Source of the DNA: Flagellimonas nanhaiensis | Lineage (GTDB): Bacteria; Bacteroidota; Bacteroidia; Flavobacteriales; Flavobacteriaceae | Direction: 5' to 3' | Length of the DNA: 64,000 nucleotides | NCBI RefSeq assembly: GCF_003382275.1 | Contig: NZ_QTJX01000001.1 | Location: 186,001-250,000, forward strand | Shown: positions 61,736-64,000 of the stretch, one piece after another | How positions within the stretch are numbered: position 1 is the stretch's first letter | Layout: each line of letters begins with the position of its first letter | Made by a program: the position numbers and the translations under genes | The notes under the pieces: generated by a model | The model's database searches: none | What the model was told of the DNA's origin: nothing | What the model saw: the letters and a program-made list of their open reading frames with translations, nothing else

Positions 61736-63358
61736 ATGAAAAAAATTTTCCTCTGTATTTCAGTTGTACTTGTTTTTGCATCCTGTACTTCCAAAGAAGA
61801 AGTTGATCTTGTAATCTATAATGCCAACATCTATACCGTTGATGCTGATTTTTCAATGGCTTCTGCCGTTGCTGTTAAAAATGGAAAGTTTGTAGCGGTT
61901 GAAGATGAGGCAGCTATCCGGGAAAAATTTGAAGCCAAAAGAGAGATTGACGCTGGCGGAAAAACCATTGTCCCAGGATTGATTGATGCCCACTGCCATT
62001 TTTATGGCCTAGGGCTAAATCAACAAGTAGTGGATTTGGTTGGAACCGAAAGCTTTGAGGAAATTTTGGATAAGGTGGTCGCCTTCCATAAAGAACGCCC
62101 TTCCAACTTTGTATTGGGTAGAGGATGGGACCAAAACGACTGGGAAGTAAAGGAATTCCCCACCAAGCAGAAATTAGATGAATTGTTTCCTGATACACCT
62201 GTAGCTTTGGAACGGGTTGATGGCCATGCCTATCTCGTGAACCAAAAAGCCTTGGATATGGCTGGGATAACCAATGATACCTCCGTAGAAGGAGGCGAAA
62301 TCGTTAAAAAAGATGGTAAAATCACAGGAGTTTTAGTAGACAGACCTATGGGTATGGTAGATGCGGTCATACCAAAACCTAGTAAAGAAACCCAGATTCA
62401 GGCTTTAAAAGATGCTGAAGAAATTTGTTTGGATTATGGTCTTACTACAGTAAATGATGCAGGTTTAGGCAGGGCAACAATAGAATTGATAGATAGCTTG
62501 CAACAAGCAGGAGACATGTCAATAAGGCTCTATGCCATGGTAAGCAATTCAAACGATAATTTGGATCATTTCCTGAACAAAGGGGTCATAAAAACAGACA
62601 AACTCCATGTACGTTCTGTAAAGGTATATGGAGATGGGGCCTTGGGGTCAAGGGGTGCGGCATTAAAAGCTCCTTACTCGGACCATGACGGACATTTTGG
62701 TGCCATGGTAACTCCCGTTAATGAAATAGAAGCTCTAGCTGAAAGAATAGCCCAATCTGATTACCAAATGAATACCCATGCCATTGGAGATTCTGCCAAT
62801 ATTGTAGTCTTAAGAGCATACAAAAAGGCCTTGGAAGGAAAAGAAGATAGGCGTTGGAAGGTAGAACACGCCCAGGTGATTTCCGAGGCGGACTTCGATT
62901 ACTTTGAACATGGAATTATTCCTTCAATTCAACCTACCCACGCCACAAGCGACATGTATTGGGCAGAGGATCGTTTGGGACACGAGCGTGTGAAGGGTGC
63001 CTATGCCTATAAAAAATTACTCAATAAGGCTGGAATAGTGGCTTTGGGAACAGATTTTCCCGTAGAAAGAGTGAGTCCGTTCCTTACCTTCTATGCTTCG
63101 GTGGCCAGACAGGATTTAGAGAAATACCCTGAAGGCGGTTTTCAAATGGAAGATGCCCTTTCTAGAGAAGAAACCTTAAAAGGGATGACCATTTGGGCGG
63201 CATACTCCAATTTTGAAGAAGACGAAAAGGGGAGCATTGAAGTAGGGAAGTTTGCCGATTTTGTCATTTTGAGCGATGATATCATGACAGTTCCTGTTGA
63301 TAACATTCCAAACCTTCAGGCTGAGCAGGTTTTTGTTTCAGGAAATCAGGTAAAATAG
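61736..63358 (+). CDS. Amidohydrolase lipoprotein (Amidohydro_3/YtcJ-like)
   Basis: 540 residues with a lipobox (LVFASC, lipid site at Cys17). Metal-binding and active-site motifs: IDAHCHFYGLG, VYGDGALGSRGAAL, MNTHAIGDSANIVV, WKVEHAQVIS and LGTDFPVERVSPF. The first and last thirds form the small beta domain of the superfamily. These enzymes cleave amides or related bonds; the substrate is unknown. Being lipid-anchored outside the cytoplasm is normal for this branch in Bacteroidota. Confidence 0.9.
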   Translation: MKKIFLCISVVLVFASCTSKEEVDLVIYNANIYTVDADFSMASAVAVKNGKFVAVEDEAAIREKFEAKREIDAGGKTIVPGLIDAHCHFYGLGLNQQVVDLVGTESFEEILDKVVAFHKERPSNFVLGRGWDQNDWEVKEFPTKQKLDELFPDTPVALERVDGHAYLVNQKALDMAGITNDTSVEGGEIVKKDGKITGVLVDRPMGMVDAVIPKPSKETQIQALKDAEEICLDYGLTTVNDAGLGRATIELIDSLQQAGDMSIRLYAMVSNSNDNLDHFLNKGVIKTDKLHVRSVKVYGDGALGSRGAALKAPYSDHDGHFGAMVTPVNEIEALAERIAQSDYQMNTHAIGDSANIVVLRAYKKALEGKEDRRWKVEHAQVISEADFDYFEHGIIPSIQPTHATSDMYWAEDRLGHERVKGAYAYKKLLNKAGIVALGTDFPVERVSPFLTFYASVARQDLEKYPEGGFQMEDALSREETLKGMTIWAAYSNFEEDEKGSIEVGKFADFVILSDDIMTVPVDNIPNLQAEQVFVSGNQVK

Positions 63359-63359
63359 A

Positions 63360-63382
63360 AAACGGGCCTAAAAGGCCCGTTT
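63360..63382. terminator. Rho-independent terminator after the amidohydrolase gene
   Basis: AAACGGGCC (63,360-63,368) pairs with GGCCCGTTT (63,374-63,382) across the loop TAAAA. The stem is followed by CGTTT on the plus strand and by the leading A-rich sequence on the other strand, so it can serve both convergent genes. Confidence 0.8.
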
Positions 63383-63406
63383 CGTTTCACATTAAAATTA
63401 TACTGG

Positions 63407-63937
63407 TTACAGCCCTATTGGCAATGAAACACGCGTGGTGCCCCACCCCATGACCATAGCACCTTCATCATTAAAAGCAATAGAGAAAGCTTCCAAAGAT
63501 TCGCCATCAGTGCTTGCAGCTGCACTAACACGAGCCACATCGGCGGCACTGTCATAAGAGTAAGCTCCCCATTGGTTCAGATTACTGTTCAGAATTACGG
63601 TCCACTCTTTTTCACCTGGAATAGTGAACATAGAATAGGTTCCTGCCTTTACAGCTGTTCCACCTACAGTTACATCTTTATAAAAAGTGATTTCTGCGCA
63701 TTCGTTGGCTCCAGTTCTCCAAACTTTTCCTGCAGGAGCAAGTTCAGAAAGGCTACGTCCTTTTAGTTGGGGACGACTATAGATTACTCGTACCGATTTA
63801 TCGGATACTCTATAACTCGCCGGAAAAGAAGCTATATCCGCAGGGCTTTTGTCAAGGCCACTGAATTTCTGGGCAGTTGCCTCAGTTGAAAAAACCAATG
63901 CTAAGGTTAAAAAAGCAAATAAGAATACATTTTTCAT
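63407..63937 (-). CDS. DUF2911 family secreted protein
   Basis: 176 residues from the ATG at 63,937; upstream in-frame codons lie in the promoter region. Signal peptide MKNVFLFAFLTLALVFSTEA is followed by the family pattern VRVIYSRPQLKGRSLSELAP, GKVWRTGANECAEITFYKDV, AGTYSMFTIPGEKEWTVILN and NQWGAYSYD. The family is common in Bacteroidota and its function is unknown. The gene is convergent with the amidohydrolase gene. Confidence 0.9.
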   Translation of the reverse strand: MKNVFLFAFLTLALVFSTEATAQKFSGLDKSPADIASFPASYRVSDKSVRVIYSRPQLKGRSLSELAPAGKVWRTGANECAEITFYKDVTVGGTAVKAGTYSMFTIPGEKEWTVILNSNLNQWGAYSYDSAADVARVSAAASTDGESLEAFSIAFNDEGAMVMGWGTTRVSLPIGL

Positions 63938-63958
63938 GATTGTGATTTTAGTTGTTCC

Positions 63959-63966
63959 CAAAACTA
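63959..63966 (-). promoter_or_regulatory. Bacteroidota -7 box of the DUF2911 gene
   Basis: TAGTTTTG on the minus strand matches TANNTTTG, 22 bases upstream of the ATG. It overlaps an alternative start codon at 63,961, which supports the downstream ATG. Confidence 0.45.
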
Positions 63967-64000
63967 GGATGTAATTGAGTGCTGTTTTTATAAAGAGACG

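Overview
The window reads as chromosome of a marine-type member of the Bacteroidota, most likely the family Flavobacteriaceae. The evidence is: a type IX secretion (T9SS) type B sorting domain, several TonB-dependent receptors and beta-barrels, lipoproteins and OmpA proteins of flavobacterial style, a TypA gene preceded by the Bacteroidota -7 box TANNTTTG, DUF2911, and an ssrA tmRNA whose tag reads GENNYALAA. No species is claimed.

Region 1 (1-13,833) is the most striking part. Eight plus-strand genes follow each other with overlaps or gaps of at most about 17 bases: two tail-fibre-like proteins sharing a C-terminal module (the first cut by the window edge), an OmpH/Skp-like chaperone, a lipoprotein, a secreted protein, two giant Sec-exported RHS/YD proteins (an SpvB-like A protein and an RHS-core B protein), and a 76-residue candidate immunity protein that starts on the base after the B stop codon. 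The last 234 residues of B and the small gene are much richer in A+T than the RHS body. I read this as a polymorphic toxin-immunity module carried by an unusual two-part RHS shell with its own periplasmic chaperone.

Region 2 (13,918-23,442) holds an outer-membrane barrel, an overlooked 52-residue cysteine-rich exported peptide, a 1,168-residue T9SS substrate, and a compact operon with two lipoproteins, a GspC/PilP-like protein, three pseudopilin-like proteins and a GspF platform protein. No ATPase, secretin or major pseudopilin is present in the window. On the minus strand (23,671-28,577) follow a LuxR-type response regulator, a TPR histidine kinase and two exported proteins in one operon.

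Region 3 (28,600-30,850) is an accessory and RNA-rich stretch: a 16-bp hairpin, an XRE regulator with three evenly built operators (TGTC-N12-GACA), a DUF2188 gene, a GIY-YIG nuclease, the tmRNA with its terminator, a repeat hairpin and a possible structured RNA.

Region 4 (30,852-44,847) contains a saccharopine/alanine dehydrogenase-family enzyme, a PHP phosphoesterase gene broken by one in-frame stop, a DUF1801 gene, an unknown helical-repeat protein, and an uptake-activation operon: Na+/solute symporter, exported alpha/beta hydrolase, TonB receptor, a KAS III-like enzyme lacking the usual His and Asn, and an acyl-CoA ligase, with a divergent FabG-type reductase. kdsA follows.

Region 5 (44,918-63,937) has a LytS/LytTR pair next to a TonB-type barrel and flanked by two paralogous small outer-membrane proteins, then typA, polyphosphate glucokinase, an FtsE-type ATPase, a large TPR protein paired with a barrel, twin OmpA proteins, an amidohydrolase lipoprotein and a DUF2911 protein. 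No rRNA, tRNA, CRISPR array or insertion sequence was recognised.
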